Shown in pieces: positions 1-13,643 of a stretch of 64,000 bases of DNA (within the stretch, counting starts at the first letter, position 1; every line of letters begins with the position of its first letter). Both the position numbers and the translations under genes were made by a program. Source of the DNA: Corbicula japonica (lineage: Eukaryota; Mollusca; Bivalvia; Venerida; Cyrenidae); assembly GCA_038501625.1 (NCBI GenBank), contig JAZAYU010000011.1, positions 10,672,849 through 10,736,848 on the forward strand, read 5' to 3'. The notes beneath the pieces are model-generated. The model was not told the origin of the DNA, ran no database searches, and worked only from the letters and a program-made list of their open reading frames with translations.

Positions 1-700
1 AGTATTCTACACTTCTTCGACAGCTGTAATTTAAATTAAGTTCAATCTTTATTTTTTGTTGTCTTTTTAGCTGGAGAATTGTCTATCGTAATAGCTTAGA
101 TACCAACACATCACAATTATAAAACCTATTACTTTTCTTACGGGTAACTGTTTTAATTTTTTAGAAAATTAAGGCTTTACACATATTTTCATATGTTTAC
201 GCAAAAGTTTACTGTTCACACGTTATGCACATTTTTGTGACGTGTTGGCATTTTAGACACTGTTTTTATAGCTAAGAGAAGAATCTGGACGAAATGCTGA
301 GGATGTGCACAAGATCAGGGCATTCGAGAGAATATCATGAATTTCTGTCTACGCTTATTTTTAAAAGGAAAATATCCGAAAATGTTGGAGGTGACCAATT
401 AGAAAAATATGTTCAGTGTATAGTTAAAAGAAACCCACACGTTTGCAAATAAATTAAATCAACGAGAACGAGACAATTTATGGCTTATGTTATTTCCTTG
501 TTGGGAGAAAACTCGTGACAATTTATTGTAATAAGTATCGACAACCGAGATAAATATATGCCAACCAGATACTGAAAAACTGAACGGAATTACACAAGTA
601 GGAAAAAAAAGAGTATAATGTACTGAAGACTAAAAAACATTACAGAATGGCTGAAAAACTGGAAAATATTTTAAAAAATATGTTTCATAATCTTAATTTT
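1..700. other. No gene seen
   Basis: AT-rich DNA with no open frame of note, splice-like exon or repeat family I can recognise. Confidence 0.5.
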
Positions 701-704
701 ACAT

Positions 705-1330
705 TTGAGAAAACAAAAACAGCAAGGGTTAACGAAAAGATCAACATCAAAACAGACACAAGAAACAATTAAGAATAATGACCTAGGTGTAACCGCCTTG
801 AAAAGGCCAGTGACAAATTATTTGCCAATGGGGGTTTTAAACCAGTTTCTATGGTGCATTTACCTCCAACTTGCCCCTACAGGCTCTTTTATGAACAAAC
901 AACTACAAATTGTCTTAGTGAAATAACTCGATCCTATCCGTCATCACGACAATGTTGCATGCAATTCCCACAAACATAAAACGTAAGAAGCAAATGGTCT
1001 TGTCAAGCCCGAAAAAGGTATGCACTCAATAAACTTACTGAAGCAATAAAAAGATGGCAGGAATAAATCAAACTGATCGAGCTTCTACGTTTTGTCCAAA
1101 CTCATCTAAGGATGACAGAATCATACCAAATGATATGCAAGCGGGATATTGAAACCCGAAAAAAGATACAGATGAAAAAAGAACATTGAACTTCCCCCAA
1201 CATGACAAATATGAAAATAGTGCAGACTGTTTGACTGAGTCTGTTCATGGGCAGTAATGGAAATGTAGCCCCGGGTTGAGCGCAACTCAATATTTACACA
1301 AGTAAACGGTACAATTTAGATTCTTCCCGA
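705..1330 (-). repeat. Diverged R3 copy
   Basis: Shares GTAACCGCCTTG, GGGGTTTTAAACCAG, CAATGTTGCATGCAA and the end GGGTTGAGCGCAACTCA (also at 26396). Diverged more than the 23-26 kb copies. Confidence 0.6.
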
Positions 1331-1989
1331 ACAATTAATGAGAATGTTATCGAAAGTCGTGTGGTAAAAGACTAATCATAAACTTCCCGACCAATATGAA
1401 AAGACAACAAAGTGCGTATAAAGTTAAAATTTAACACCAACAATCACTTTAAGTCAATTATTTCAAATTATTTATGACTTGACAAATAGACATACTATGT
1501 GTCCTATTTTGTTGTCAAAGTACATAACAAATATGCATAACAGTCAGAATTGTCCAGAAACTTTTGTTTGTGCTAAAAAATCTGAACGGATACATGAAAA
1601 GTCTTTTTGAAATTATTAAACAGCTGATTTATCATGTAAAATTGTGCAATGGATTTATACAGAACATTTTAGATATTGTGCACTGATGTTCGGTTAATAG
1701 GAGAAATCTTATTATCAAATAAGAGTCTCGTTGAACTATGTCAGCTATATTCTAAAAGAAAAGTACCCTCATGGGAAAGATGGAAAATGGCAAAACGTAC
1801 TAATTTCGTTAAAACACTTTTAATCTTCAAATTCTTTTTAGAAGCCACATGAGTTCATGTCAAATAGCTAGTTGCTTTCAATGGTGAATGCAACAAGCTT
1901 GATCGAAAAAGATGATTAGAACTTGCAGATATTTTACAGTGGCTTTTATAAAGCCTTTCCTTCTATTTAAATATCGCAATAGCGTTGTT

Positions 1990-3310
1990 CGTGTAGTGTG
2001 GCGGCTGTAAAAAGATTCCCCGTACATTCAGCCAGTACTGTTATCAAAGGTATCACATGATATTATGCTGTCAAACTATCTAACAAAATCATCAATTAGG
2101 TATTTGACTATATTAGATAATTGTAAGCGCTTTCAAAATGTTGTAAAAACTAGGCTGAAGGTTATAAAACTGAGTTTGGAAACCAGTCTCAAATCTCTAG
2201 CATCTGATTGGCTGAAATGGCGACTGGTCGCCATTTCAGCCAATCAGATGCTTGAGATTTGAGACTGGTTTCCATTCTCAGTTTTATAACCTTGGGCACT
2301 AAAATGTCAAAAATGTTACGGAAGATATAGTTTTCTGTGGCGTGGCCAAAATGACAAATACGTAAATAAATAAATACAAAGAAAAGTTCCATAAAACGAA
2401 GTATACGATTTTCTTTAGTTATGCTCACAACTAATTAATCTACGGAATAAAAGACTAAATTTCTTCTCCCGGAATCACTGAAGTTTAACATAAATCTTTT
2501 CAGCTAGAACACTGGATATTGCAGAGTTGTCCTTCTATTGGAAAGTAATTAACTATCAGGAGCTTGTCAACTAAATATTAATTCTTCTATTATGTTCCAT
2601 GCTTTCGGATTTGACTATAGCCTAATCAAAATTAACAATGAAATTCCATGGTATTATATGCCCAAAGACTGGAAGCAGTAAAGAAGCTATTGAATCCACT
2701 AACATCATGATTTAATTTTTGATTGCAGATTTGTTGCAACTTCTGACTAAATATGACATATATCGGTATACATGTAGAGGCAATATCATTTGAAATTAAA
2801 AGTACTTAGCGCTATTTGTTAAGTGTGGCGGCGGTTAACAGTTTTCCCTTACATATAGTCAGAATTGTTGTCAGTAAAATAACCCGTTACCAATGTCGTG
2901 GAGTGATGAAAACATATTTCATGGCTATCAGAACAACTTTTTCTGGGGTTGTCCCGGTTAACTCAAATGGTTACATTGGTTGCGTTGTCTGAAATGCAAG
3001 GTTAGGGGCTGTCGCAGTTCTTTGCAGTATAATAAAACAGTTTTATTTTAGGAGCTCCTCTGACGACAATCTGTTTAGTGTGGCGGCCGTCAAAAGTCTC
3101 CCCGTACATTTAGTGTACTGTTATCAGTAAAATAACCTGTTACCGATGTCATGCAGTGATTGTTAAGTATATCAGGGTTATCCGATCAACCTGTTTGGGC
3201 GGTTGTCCCGGTTAGTTCAGTTGGTTGCGTCGCAGGAATTGCAGGGCTTGGCTCTGTCGCCGTAACGGTGCGGGTTCGCTCCCAGCTAGAGACACTATCA
3301 TTTTTAGTAT
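1990..3310 (+). repeat. Dispersed copies of the tRNA-like repeat, plus orientation
   Basis: GTGTGGCGGC starts recur at about 1997, 2822 and 3077. The most complete copy (3077-3310) has CCCGGTTAGTTCAGTTGG (box A-like) and GCGGGTTCGCTCCCAGC (box B-like). Same family as 14180-14920. ORFs crossing it are repeat-derived. Confidence 0.7.
2156..2296. repeat. Palindromic foldback repeat (ATTGGCTGAAATGGCGAC family)
   Basis: Near-perfect palindrome of about 140 bp centred on GGCGACTGGTCGCC; ends AGGTTATAAAACTGAG and its complement. Confidence 0.9.
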
Positions 3311-4069
3311 AGAGCATTTCCCTGAATAAAGTGTATTCGAGAAGCAAATGTATGATGTGACTGACCATATTGCTGTTATCAGCATGAGCTCGCAATATAA
3401 TGTTTCAATCAATCTGGATATTGTGTTGATGTGATTTCTTCTCTCTGCGATATTGAATTTCGACATAAAGTTTCCCTTCCTATGGGAAAATAATTAATTG
3501 TCAAACTGATGTAATATTTCTTTTTTGATCTATTATTCCGTTGCACCGGAATATACGCAGCTCGCCGTTAGTTCAACTTTATTACATTGTTATTGCTGAG
3601 TGATCTTTATTTTAGAGAAATAAAATTTACGATTGATGGTTCATTTTGATGTTTTTAACTAATGTTCCAAAAATATTTCGACGTTCAATCTCTGCTTACA
3701 TTGAGTTTTACATAACCCCTTAATTTAGCAACATTTTTCTATTCTTTTTAGCCATTTTCAAGCCAGTGTTTTTGAACACACTTGCAATCTTAATTGCAAA
3801 GAAAACGGTTTGTGGATTTCAGTTATAATTATACACATATAACAGCGTTTAGCGATGAACCTGTGTGTGAAGTAATGACTAAACAGCGCGCTTGCAAAAG
3901 TTTGCCAATATTCCTTGCTGTGTGGCGGTTGGGACGATAAGTCAGAAATAATATCCCTAAAATCAGTAACCGCTGTTACATAATTATGATAACGTTAAAC
4001 TGCGTTACTTGTGCATCCTTTTTTACTGTGGGGCTAAGGGGCGATGAGCAGTTTGTTAGCTTGATCCGG

Positions 4070-4225
4070 CGTATGTGGCAAGGCAAGGCCATAACAGTGG
4101 TTTGATTCCGGCTTTTGTGGCAAGGCAAGGATATGGCGATGGCTGGTTCGATTCCCGCGTATGTGGCAAGACAAGGATATGGCGGTAGTTGGTTAGATTA
4201 CGGTTTATCTGGCAAGGCAAGGCAG
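4070..4225 (+). repeat. Three imperfect repeats of about 45-60 bp with a box-B-like core
   Basis: GTATGTGGCAAGGCAAGG recurs with TGATTCCGGC / GGTTCGATTCCCGC between copies. It resembles fragments of the tRNA-like family. Confidence 0.5.
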
Positions 4226-4229
4226 TATC

Positions 4230-5549
4230 GATTAATGGTCTATGCTTGTATTATTTTTGAATTATCACAAAACAAATGTATACTATTTTATCAAACAAAA
4301 TCATCATTTTCTTTTGAATCATTTTATTATTAAAACGCTTATCTTAAAACAAAGCATTCAGAGTTGTGCTGCTATGTTCCCAACAAACCAATCTAAAGAA
4401 TTAAATAATAGATATATTCTCCCTGGGATATTGAATTTATACATAAATCTTTGCTGGTAGAACACTGATTATTTAAGAGTTCTTTTCGTATTGGAAAAAT
4501 AACACATTATCAGAACCTTATCAACGTTATATAATTTGACTGAGGCATAATAGATTATAATCATCGTATTCCATACGCAGGACCGCCTGCTGGATACACT
4601 TCATGATTTAATTGTCAAGTGAAAGGCTTGCAAGATATTTTGTTTATGTTTTCACTTAACAGTTCACTAACATAATAATTTTATATAATTACTGTTATTG
4701 AATATTTTTGTTAATCTTCGTTCTTGGTTTCCGATATTTATTCTTTGAGGTTTATCACATAACAAACCTTTCCTGCCTGGCGGCTGCGTGGCCATGAACG
4801 TGCCTCTTCCTAATATTTGAGTTTCGCTTTGTAATAATAATAATAAGGTTTTGGGTCCAGTGCATTTTGGTTTTCGATAACGAGAGTTTCAAAACAATAT
4901 CAGAGGCTGTAACAAAGTAAATTATACTCACCGTAAATTATTGGTAAATATTAACAAAGTTGGTCTACAAGACTTCCTGAATTTTAAAATTATTGTTGAA
5001 GTAGAATCTAACACAGATAAAGCTTTATTTTCCATTTGATTTATTTGTTATTTTTCTTAAATAACATATTAGTAGCAGATGATACACGTGAATTCAGTAC
5101 CTGCCTAAAACATAATCATGATTGATGTTATTATAATTATTATATAATTAAATGAGCAGGTTCAAGAAAGCCTTATATTGGCCTAAAATATCTTAAATTT
5201 TAAATTGTGTGAATATATCAAATTTAATCCATGTGAATACATAACTTCTCATACTTTAGATAGTTAATAGCTTTAAATCAATAACTGTTAATGAAGATGG
5301 ATTATGAACCCTCAAAATTGCTTAAAATGAAAACAATATTTAAAGTATCTGCATTTTGTTAAATTTCGGACCAGATTTTAGAGTTATTTTAATGTGGCAC
5401 ACTCCTCGACCAAAAACAATGACTTCGGAATAAAAATATATTGTTACATGTTTATGTTTGTACATACTAAGAAAAAATGTAATAAACTTGGAAAATTTGA
5501 AACTATTTTAATACAAATAGATATTTTTAAACATTTTTTGTCGAAGCCG
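4230..5549. other. No gene seen
   Basis: AT-rich; only short chance ORFs. Confidence 0.5.
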
Positions 5550-6875
5550 TACCCCAAAATCACCAAAACGTGTTGGTCATCTGTTCAAAAGTGCATATTT
5601 TTCAACATTTTCATATTTCAAAACACTTGTCCTTCTCAGAGTATTTTTCTGCTGATTTGTTTACTTTTACTTTAAATCTCTGAAAGAAAACAACAGTTTA
5701 GGATTTATTCATTTAAATACCAGAAGTGTAAATGACATGTAAATTTTTTAGATAATTCAAGGCCATTTTAAGTGTTCGTGAATATACCCCTTTTATGTAA
5801 TGATCAAGCTTCTTATATTGGTATTTGCTTTTAATAAAGCATAGTACAAGCTATTTGGATTCAGTTACCAATTCGTTCCGAGCATGAATTTTGAAGCCAT
5901 GTGGTTTAACAAAAGCAATAATCAAACTAGATAAAATGGGATTTGAAAACTGTCAATTAAACAAGTAAGAAAATATTGCCAACTAAGTTTGACTGAGACT
6001 TTTCCTGGAAATAATAGATATGCAGATTACTGCCCAGACCGTCTCATAAGTCAATATAATGTCTTTATTTGCTTATAAAATGTCAACCACGTCTATTGTT
6101 GAAACTTCGTGTCACCAAAATTACGTTTTATGAGAAGCGCAAGAACAAAAATATTAAGATTGAACTATTGGGGAAGAAAATTGTCAATCTAAATGAACAA
6201 AGCAGTTGCTTTTGTTCATATGTTCTTCTAACGTGGTCTTTGCCCTAAACCAGATATTTTATTTCTATGTTTACCATTTGTTCATGTATTTTTTTGTATT
6301 TTGAAGACGTTTAAAAAGACGGCGATTGCTTGCAAAAAATACGATTGGTCAGTTATATACATCTGCTGTATTAATAGTTCATGTTTTCCCGAAATAACAA
6401 GCAACATTATGGTTAAGGCTGAGGTCATTTGAAAGCGGAATAACTAAAATAGTTGATCAAGAGTTATTATTCTTAAAGTTAAAAATAGATTATGTGTGCA
6501 AAAGGTTTAAAAGAAGTCCATTTTATGTCAATTTTACAAACACTTTCCAGGTTATATGATATTCAATCTGCAGGGACATAGCTTATATTACCTGTGAAGA
6601 TCTAGCTAAGCTTGAACATATGTACAGTCTAAGGACTTTCAATGTTCGTTTTTATTATTTCATTAGGTTCTATGTAACCAAGAGTCAAGGAATGTAAATC
6701 CTGATCAGACAGTACGGATATGTATATGGTTAAAGAAACTTTGATAGGAAAGGAGCATGTTGACGCCCCCAGCTAATGAATGCTAAAGAGCCCCTCAATT
6801 TCTATATCTGAACACTTTTAGAGATATGACCCTTACTTAAGTAATGGTCAATTTCATAATGTTACTTAACATTTC

Positions 6876-7315
6876 TCATACCAGTAAATAGCAAATGCAT
6901 TTGTAATTATGACGATTTTGGTTTTCCCTTGTGCTACATAAATATAGAGGAAACCGAGTCCAAAATAGCCGTCCACACAGTCTCTTTGCAATACAAATAA
7001 TTTGCTTCAGAAACAAGAATAGCGACCAGATACTCGACGATAAAACATCACCATTATTATAAAGAGGAAAGAAATCTAAGTGCAGTTCCTCGTAAAAGGT
7101 CATTAAACTGCGATACAAAATTGTCGAACTACTATTATCGTGAAATAGATCATAACAAATTCTGCATAAAATATTCTCACCATAGATTTCTTTAATACGT
7201 TTATAGTTGGACCACCTTCTCCTGTTGTATTGAATTGTTTGTGAAAACATTCTGCTTCATTAAGTGCATTGCATAAAATTGTCAACATAATCTTTATAGA
7301 TCTATTATGAACCAA
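6876..7315 (-). other. Two overlapping unassigned reading frames, partly conserved in block B
   Basis: One frame reads ILCNALNEAECFHKQFNTT (7103-7315); its equivalent in B keeps NALNEAECFH and then stops. The other (124 codons, 6876-7250) contains FYEELHLDFFPL and RLFWTRFPLY, matched by FYEQMQLDLFPL and RLLWTRFPFY at 17086-17322. I recognise no domain. The codon-level match hints at coding origin but is not proof. Confidence 0.25.
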
Positions 7316-7849
7316 TTAGAGAAAATACAAATCAATATAAATTTCTTTTTTTTTTCTTTTTCGAGATTCACGCATGAAAAATAAATCAATTACATTTTGA
7401 TTTTAATTTGTTATTCTTAGATTATCAGAAGTCATGGCATCTCTGATTTTAAATCATTCTCCCTCATCTGAAATAAAAAAAGTTCGGAGTTTTAGAAATG
7501 CTGTGAACCAGGCCTTGGGCAAGGGTAACGGAAATTGAAAAGTGAAATACGCATAGTTATGTGGAATGTCTTTGTTTTTATTTCATGAGCAAGAAAGTGA
7601 TTAACATTATAATAGCATTGGCTGAATTGCAACTGGTTTCCATGTTCAGTTTAATAACCTTGGGCACAGAATGTAAGAAAACCGAAGCAAATGGTGGACG
7701 CCAAATTTTCATCTCCTAAGATCATAAATCTGGGATTGGAGACCACTCTCAAATCTCGAGCATATGATCGTCTGAAATGAAGACTAACTAATTCACTTCG
7801 AATTTGTTGAGAACTAATTCTATTAAGATCTTTAATCCACGTTATTAAG

Positions 7850-8119
7850 TCATGAGTTTAAATCGATTGAGGCCAGGTAATTATTACAGATAGCGCTACC
7901 TCGGAATGTTCGTACGGATGTAATTAGTTTGGTTTTATCAGCGGTCGTTTCCGGCCTTGGAATTATCCTCTCTGTAATTGAGGTATGTGTCTCTTGCACG
8001 CGATAGAACTCATCTGACAACGTTTTATGTATTTGTTCACAAAATTTACATACGATAACGGATATTGCGCGGAATTCCAAAGCCCTGATAAGGCATCCAA
8101 GGAAACAAGACTTTTCCAT
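7850..8119 (-). CDS. Hypothetical 89-residue ORF conserved between the two blocks
   Basis: Starts MEKSCFLGCLIRALEF and ends CNNYLASIDLNS. The matching block B sequence (18083-18352) keeps about 90% of the residues, then has a TGA at codon 70. It has many Cys residues near the N-terminus and no domain I recognise. It is followed on the same strand by other block-conserved open stretches (7103-7315 and 6876-7250), so these could be exons of an unknown duplicated gene. Conservation of the DNA by recent duplication alone could also explain it. Confidence 0.3.
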   Translation of the reverse strand: MEKSCFLGCLIRALEFRAISVIVCKFCEQIHKTLSDEFYRVQETHTSITERIIPRPETTADKTKLITSVRTFRGSAICNNYLASIDLNS

Positions 8120-10344
8120 TTATTACAGTACATAATAAATCTATGATTTACACAAATTTCGTAACGAATGTTTAGAAGATAACTTCATTACATTTTTTTT
8201 CAAACGACATGAAATATGCAATACTGATTGGGAAATTACTTGTAATTGTTTATAGTTTATACTCGAACAGTGAGCGATAATTTCCATGTCTGAATTTCGA
8301 TCGTTATCCATAACTTCATAGTGTGTTTATTTAAATATAGTTTCTCAGCAATATATTTTATAATTTTTATATCAACGTGCTCACTTAATGAGTATTGATC
8401 ACGGGTAAATAATTTAATTCGCCCTCATGTGCCATAAGATCGGGTTTGATTATATAACAGAATACCACTTGACTGTCTACTTACCGGTAATGATCAATTA
8501 CCGGTATATTGTTGTTCTGCGCTGAAACAATTAAAAATAAGGTTTGATTTACATGTCATTTGTTTAATATCAGATTAACACATATAATATTATTCCTATG
8601 ACACTTCATGTAAAAAATTATTAACCTCATAACTGATTATGGATACGAAGACAGTCACGTGATACTCTGTTAATATAATCCAGAATGATATAAAGGCAGA
8701 TGAGAGCGAATTAAATATTGTTCCAGTGACATATAATCATCAAAAGAATATCGCTATATGCTTTATGGTTTATATGGTTTGCTAACAAACCAAATTGTAA
8801 AGAACTTGAGTGTCACGTGACTATCTATTTATCGTTAACCTACTATAGTTATAGTTATTGCAAGGAAATAAAACATTACTCGTAAGAATCGTCAAACTCG
8901 GCTCCTCTCAAAGTCGATTCTACGTCTTCTCGACTGTTTAGTTTGTGAAGAAAACGTTATAAAAGATATGTAATCTTATTTTTGCTGTGTAAATCTATCA
9001 AACGAATTGGATGTTATTTGTTTTTAATGTCTGTAGATTATTGTTGTTCATAAGAAGCAATAGAACAGGAGATCGTGATGAATTATAACAATGCTGTATG
9101 CAAGTCTCTGAAAAATGAGAACAATTGAGGCTAGGACAGTCCACGCATTTATTAAAAGTTGGCAAAGTGATAATAATAAACAAATTAAAGGGAAAGGTAC
9201 AGCCATCTCAATTTATACTGTATAGTTATTCATGTTTTTCATATGCAACTGTGCTTATAGCAGTACTTCTAGTTGTCAAACCAAGGAATGTTATTATGAG
9301 GCCCTTCTGATTGTTTAACCGAATGCGTGTATAAACGTAGTAAAATTATATTTTCACCATCAATGTTTACAAATTATCAATTAACCATAACGACGTACAT
9401 TTCTTTTTCTGTTTAAATGCCCATGCACATGCTTAAAGGGTCGCCATGTCTGGTTATTTAATAAGTTATTGATTGTCCTGTTCATTATACTATTACGGAT
9501 TTAGCAGTTGGGCCTTAATTTTAACACTGCAGTTAATACAAAACATCTCGTCTTGCTTTACTCATGCATAATCTCTATCAAAACATTGACCGTCAACTAA
9601 AATTACCGATGTCTTTAAGCAAATATTCGCATTACTGGGTTATATACATTATGATTCTGGCGTTAGTATCATTTATGAATATCGGTGGTAGGATAATGTA
9701 AAATACATACATCAAGAAAAGCCAACAGACAAGCCATACTGTCAAGTTAAGATCAAATAAATTAACAAAAAACACGAGAACCAACATGGACACAATACTG
9801 AAATCGGAAGTAGACAGATGGCAGTCTTTCTCGAATTTCATAAAGTTAGGTTTTCATTTCAGAAAGATCCTTACAAGTTATTATAATTGGATATATCGAT
9901 AAGCTTTTGCACGTATTTTTACCCTTACTAAAATGATCTTAAGTATTGTAAAATGGATGAAAATTATTTCACCTGTAAAATCACTTTTGTTTACCGTTTG
10001 AGTCGTATGATATTTTCAATATATGCAGCAAATTATCCAATGTAGTGTGTGTACTGATATGTTCTAATTTTTGTTTTGAAAAAAAACCTTAACTTTCTAA
10101 GAAAAACTCCTTCAAAGTTTGTGCATTACCCCACCCAATGAGCATATCCGCGTTTCCTTAATAGAGTCATTGTGTACACACCGGTCACGTGATCATCACA
10201 TTGACCTGTGTAATCTCGCTCAAAGTACACTGGGATTGGGTCTAGTTAGCTTGATGACGTGACGCTATTTATAGAATGCCTCTTGATCCGCTCTTACATA
10301 CAGATATAAGACAGCGTTCAAAAGCCACATTAGACTTAAGAGGT

Positions 10345-11038
10345 CGCAAACATTGCAATTGGCGAAAACTAGCTAAAATTTCAAAAATGAATTTTGGGGG
10401 AAATACTTATTGCCACCTAGATTTTAGTAAAGAAATGTATTTAGCTATGGATGTTGTAAATGTTTGCAAGCTCAATTTAGTCTAATTCTTTTTCTAATTA
10501 CCTAGCACATACTAAAACAAAAGAAAAACCGTTTGCATGAGAACTCTGAAATTCATGAACAATATACCAAAGCAACTCATACCTGAAATAAGTATATGCT
10601 GGTCTACTATGTTTAGTGCCAATTCGTCAAAATAATTTTAGAGGTTTCAAGAAATTCAAGGAAATCTTACTTCCTGGTTCAAAGTGAAAGTAGAAAGTGA
10701 AAGTAGGAAGTAAGTTTTCCTTGAATTTCTTGAAAACCCTAACATTATTTTGACGAATTGGCACTAAACATTGTAGTCCAGCATATACTTATTTCAGGTA
10801 TGAGTTGCTTTGGTATATTGTTCATGAATTTTAGAGTTCTCATGCAAACGGTTTTTCTTTTGTTTTAGTATGTGCTGGGTAATTAGAACATGAATTAGAC
10901 TAAACTGAGCTTGCAAACATTTACTACTTCCACAGCTAAACCCATTTATTTACTAAAATCTAGGTGGCAATAAGTATTTCCACCAAAAATTCATTTTTTG
11001 AAATTTTAGCCTGTCTTCGCCATTTGCAATGTTTGCGA
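10345..11038. repeat. Long near-perfect inverted repeat (about 330-bp arms, about 29-nt loop)
   Basis: Arm 1 spans 10345-10675 and arm 2 spans 10705-11038. They are reverse complements with few mismatches, from GCAAACATTGCAATTGGCGA to CAAGGAAATCTTACTTCCT. The loop is a purine-rich GAAAGT repeat. Direct repeats of about 35 bp (TTAGCTTGATGACGTGAC then GCTATTTATAGAATG) flank it at 10243-10276 and 11235-11269. The short ORF at 10276-10485 lies in arm 1 and is probably not a gene. Confidence 0.88.
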
Positions 11039-11274
11039 TACTTTAAAATAAGTGGATATACAACTCAATATTACGGGTTATCTGATACCTTTCTAAACTA
11101 AATCGAGAAAAAATACCATATTGATTCATTTGTCTACGGTTAATTGACGTAACTACATTGCGGACTGTTAACTCCGCGTATGAAGACAAAAATCCTGATT
11201 AGGATTGTTATGCGTTCTTATGATAGAGGTCTATGTTAGCTTGATGACGTGACCGCTATTTATAGAATGTAATA

Positions 11275-12072
11275 GAGTTAAGGTAAGACCTGTGTAATGA
11301 ATATCTATATCCAGAAGAGTATCAAAGGGAGGTAACTATAGTAGTAAATTAGGGTAGATGTCTGTCATGCAAGAGGACCAGGGTTCAAATCCCACTGGAA
11401 GCTAATTTTTTTTTGTAAGCCTAGAGCTTAAATAATTGGCATATTTCTTTTTTTCCTGTGTAATTCTGTCATTGAATATAAAATTCTCATGATTTAAACT
11501 AAAATAAGCAAAATAATCAAGATTAAAGGGGTTTTCGCTATCAGAATAGCGTTTATTCAAGTCATCAATTTGAAAATTTCTAAAACTGGACGGTAAACTT
11601 CTCTGAAATTTTGTTTAAATTTTGTTTAAGGTATATAGTTAAAAAATGGTAAAGTTTGGTATATTGCACCAATCAGGATTTTGCACAATTTTCATTAATT
11701 TAGTCTCGTGAAATATAAAAAATGCATTTTTTAAATTTATTTGGTAAAAAAATGTTATTTTAAGATAAATTCTGTATTTATATATTATATCTTAAATTGG
11801 TTTAGTAAAATATAACATATTTTGGATAAACTGTAAAAAAATTAAGGTTGATTTTATCAATAACAAAAAATTTTGTCACCGATTAAAGAATTTGAATACT
11901 TTCACGTTTTTTCTCACTTTTTTAAATAAAAAAAGCTAAAAATCTCAAAAACTACACGGTGAAAATCATTAAAATTTTGCATACAAGTCAGTGGTATGAA
12001 GCAGTTGATGAAAATATAATCATATGTTGGATTCTTAATAGTGCCTATTACACAGGTCTTACCTTAATTTCT
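11275..12072. mobile_element. Non-autonomous TIR element, about 0.8 kb
   Basis: The left end TTAAGGTAAGACCTGTGTAA and the inverted right end (12044-12072) match over about 25 bp. It encloses AT-rich DNA without a gene. It is absent from the matching place in block B. Inside it, 11381-11395 has an exact box-B-like GGTTCAAATCCC. Confidence 0.55.
11325..11400 (+). other. tRNA-like (pol III box B) sequence
   Basis: AGGGTAGATG, an anticodon-arm-like stretch and AGGGTTCAAATCCC follow in tRNA order, then a T run. No acceptor stem pairing was found, so this is a tRNA-derived relic or SINE head rather than a tRNA gene. Confidence 0.35.
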
Positions 12073-12549
12073 CCCGACAATCATACTTGGATGCTGTTAT
12101 GCGGAATACCAGTACCTGCTTCAAGCCTTTGGATCAATTATTTGCGGACTGTTTAGGGTTTTGCTTTGATGTACACCACAAAATGATAGCAAACAAATGA
12201 TGAGTTTGTTTTAAATTTCCTGAAGGTCATGTTTATTGTGATAAAACGCGGAAACCCGTTACCAAAAAAAAAACATTCAAAATCTTTAAATTAATCTTAA
12301 GGAATTTCTAGGGAAAATTTCTCACAAGAAAAGAATTTGATATTTATTTTAATGTTTAATTATCATCTCTAAGAGAATTTAGTTCCGTGTTCTAATCATT
12401 CCACTAGGAGAACTGTCATACATAATAGTGATAACTTTATTCAATATTTCACCATGTTGTTTGATGATCGTTTGAATGATTGGCCAGTCCAATTGTTACT
12501 ACATTTTAATAAGTTTGAATCGGATCTGAAAAAGTTCTGGGCAGAACAT

Positions 12550-12650
12550 TATACACCTAAGAATGGAGACAAGTCTTAGATCTCAAGCATCTGATTGGTG
12601 GAAGTGAAGACAGGTGATTTGAGACTGGTTTCCAGTTTTGGTTCATGATC
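12550..12650. repeat. Eroded palindromic repeat, also present in block B
   Basis: GGAGACAAGTCTTAGATCTC and TTTGAGACTGGTTTCCAG arms; the collinear copy at 22350-22440 shows it predates the duplication. Confidence 0.6.
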
Positions 12651-13403
12651 TTGGATACAAATGTTTATTGATGGTTTTAACTTCACATGATGTTTGGCTT
12701 CAATAATGCATTTAATGTGTTTCTCATGCTTTCAAAGCAGGCAATTACCTCAAGAAGACTCAGGAAATTATTTATTTAGAACTTTGTTTTAATTCTGGAA
12801 GGTTTGAATTTTTAGACCTTTTGATTTTCCATGTTTACACTCAAATGAAATATTATGTCACATAATCTAACTTAACCGATCGTTAAACCAAATGTTTTTA
12901 AAATATATTTTCCATTAGTCAATACTTCAAGTTCATAGATTTCGTTCGAATCTCATAACATAAACACTTAATAATAATGCATTCATGAATACATCACTTT
13001 ACAGTTGAACAAGAACTAATTTGGCTGGGTTTAGTTTCTGTTTAGATGTTAGACATGCACATGAATTTCTTGAAAAAAAGATACACATTTGGAAAAATAG
13101 TGTAAATGACTAATACAGTTATTGTATTTAGCAAAAACAATTGCAGTTATTGTAAATATCAATGTACATTACAAAACATAGATAGGTAACTGGAAAGTTG
13201 ATTCGGTGACTTAATTTAATTTGTCATTGTTGCATTTTTTTTTATTAAAACGAGCGTTGTGTTCTGGCAAATATTCGTTTTTAATTTGGCGTGTACGCCA
13301 ATTCCTTCAAAAAAGCCCTTTTCATTAACAGTAATGTATTATTATCTTTTTACCGAACAAATTTTCAGTACAAGAAAGCATTTAAATTGAACTTGTTTTC
13401 AAT

Positions 13404-13643
13404 ATGAATACAAAAATGGTTAATGCAAAAATCAGTTTGTCATGGTTAGTAAAAAATCACTTTCAAAGTAGGGAGGCCCAAAACAAGAGAAACTTAGAAA
13501 GGCTAACTAACAAATGTCATAAATCTTTCTATTCTATTTGTCGACCCGCAGCTAAAAGTCAAGATGATTACATTTATTTTGTAGAGAATATAGAGAAGAG
13601 GAAATTAGAGAACAGGAGAAAATTGCGATCAGCCCGTAAGTAA
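13404..13643 (+). other. Unassigned 79-codon ORF with a broken copy in block B
   Basis: Lys/Arg-rich (ends RKLENRRKLRSARK). The copy at about 24720-24962 has a one-base frame change early on and a stop after QDD. No recognisable domain; function unknown. Confidence 0.2.
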
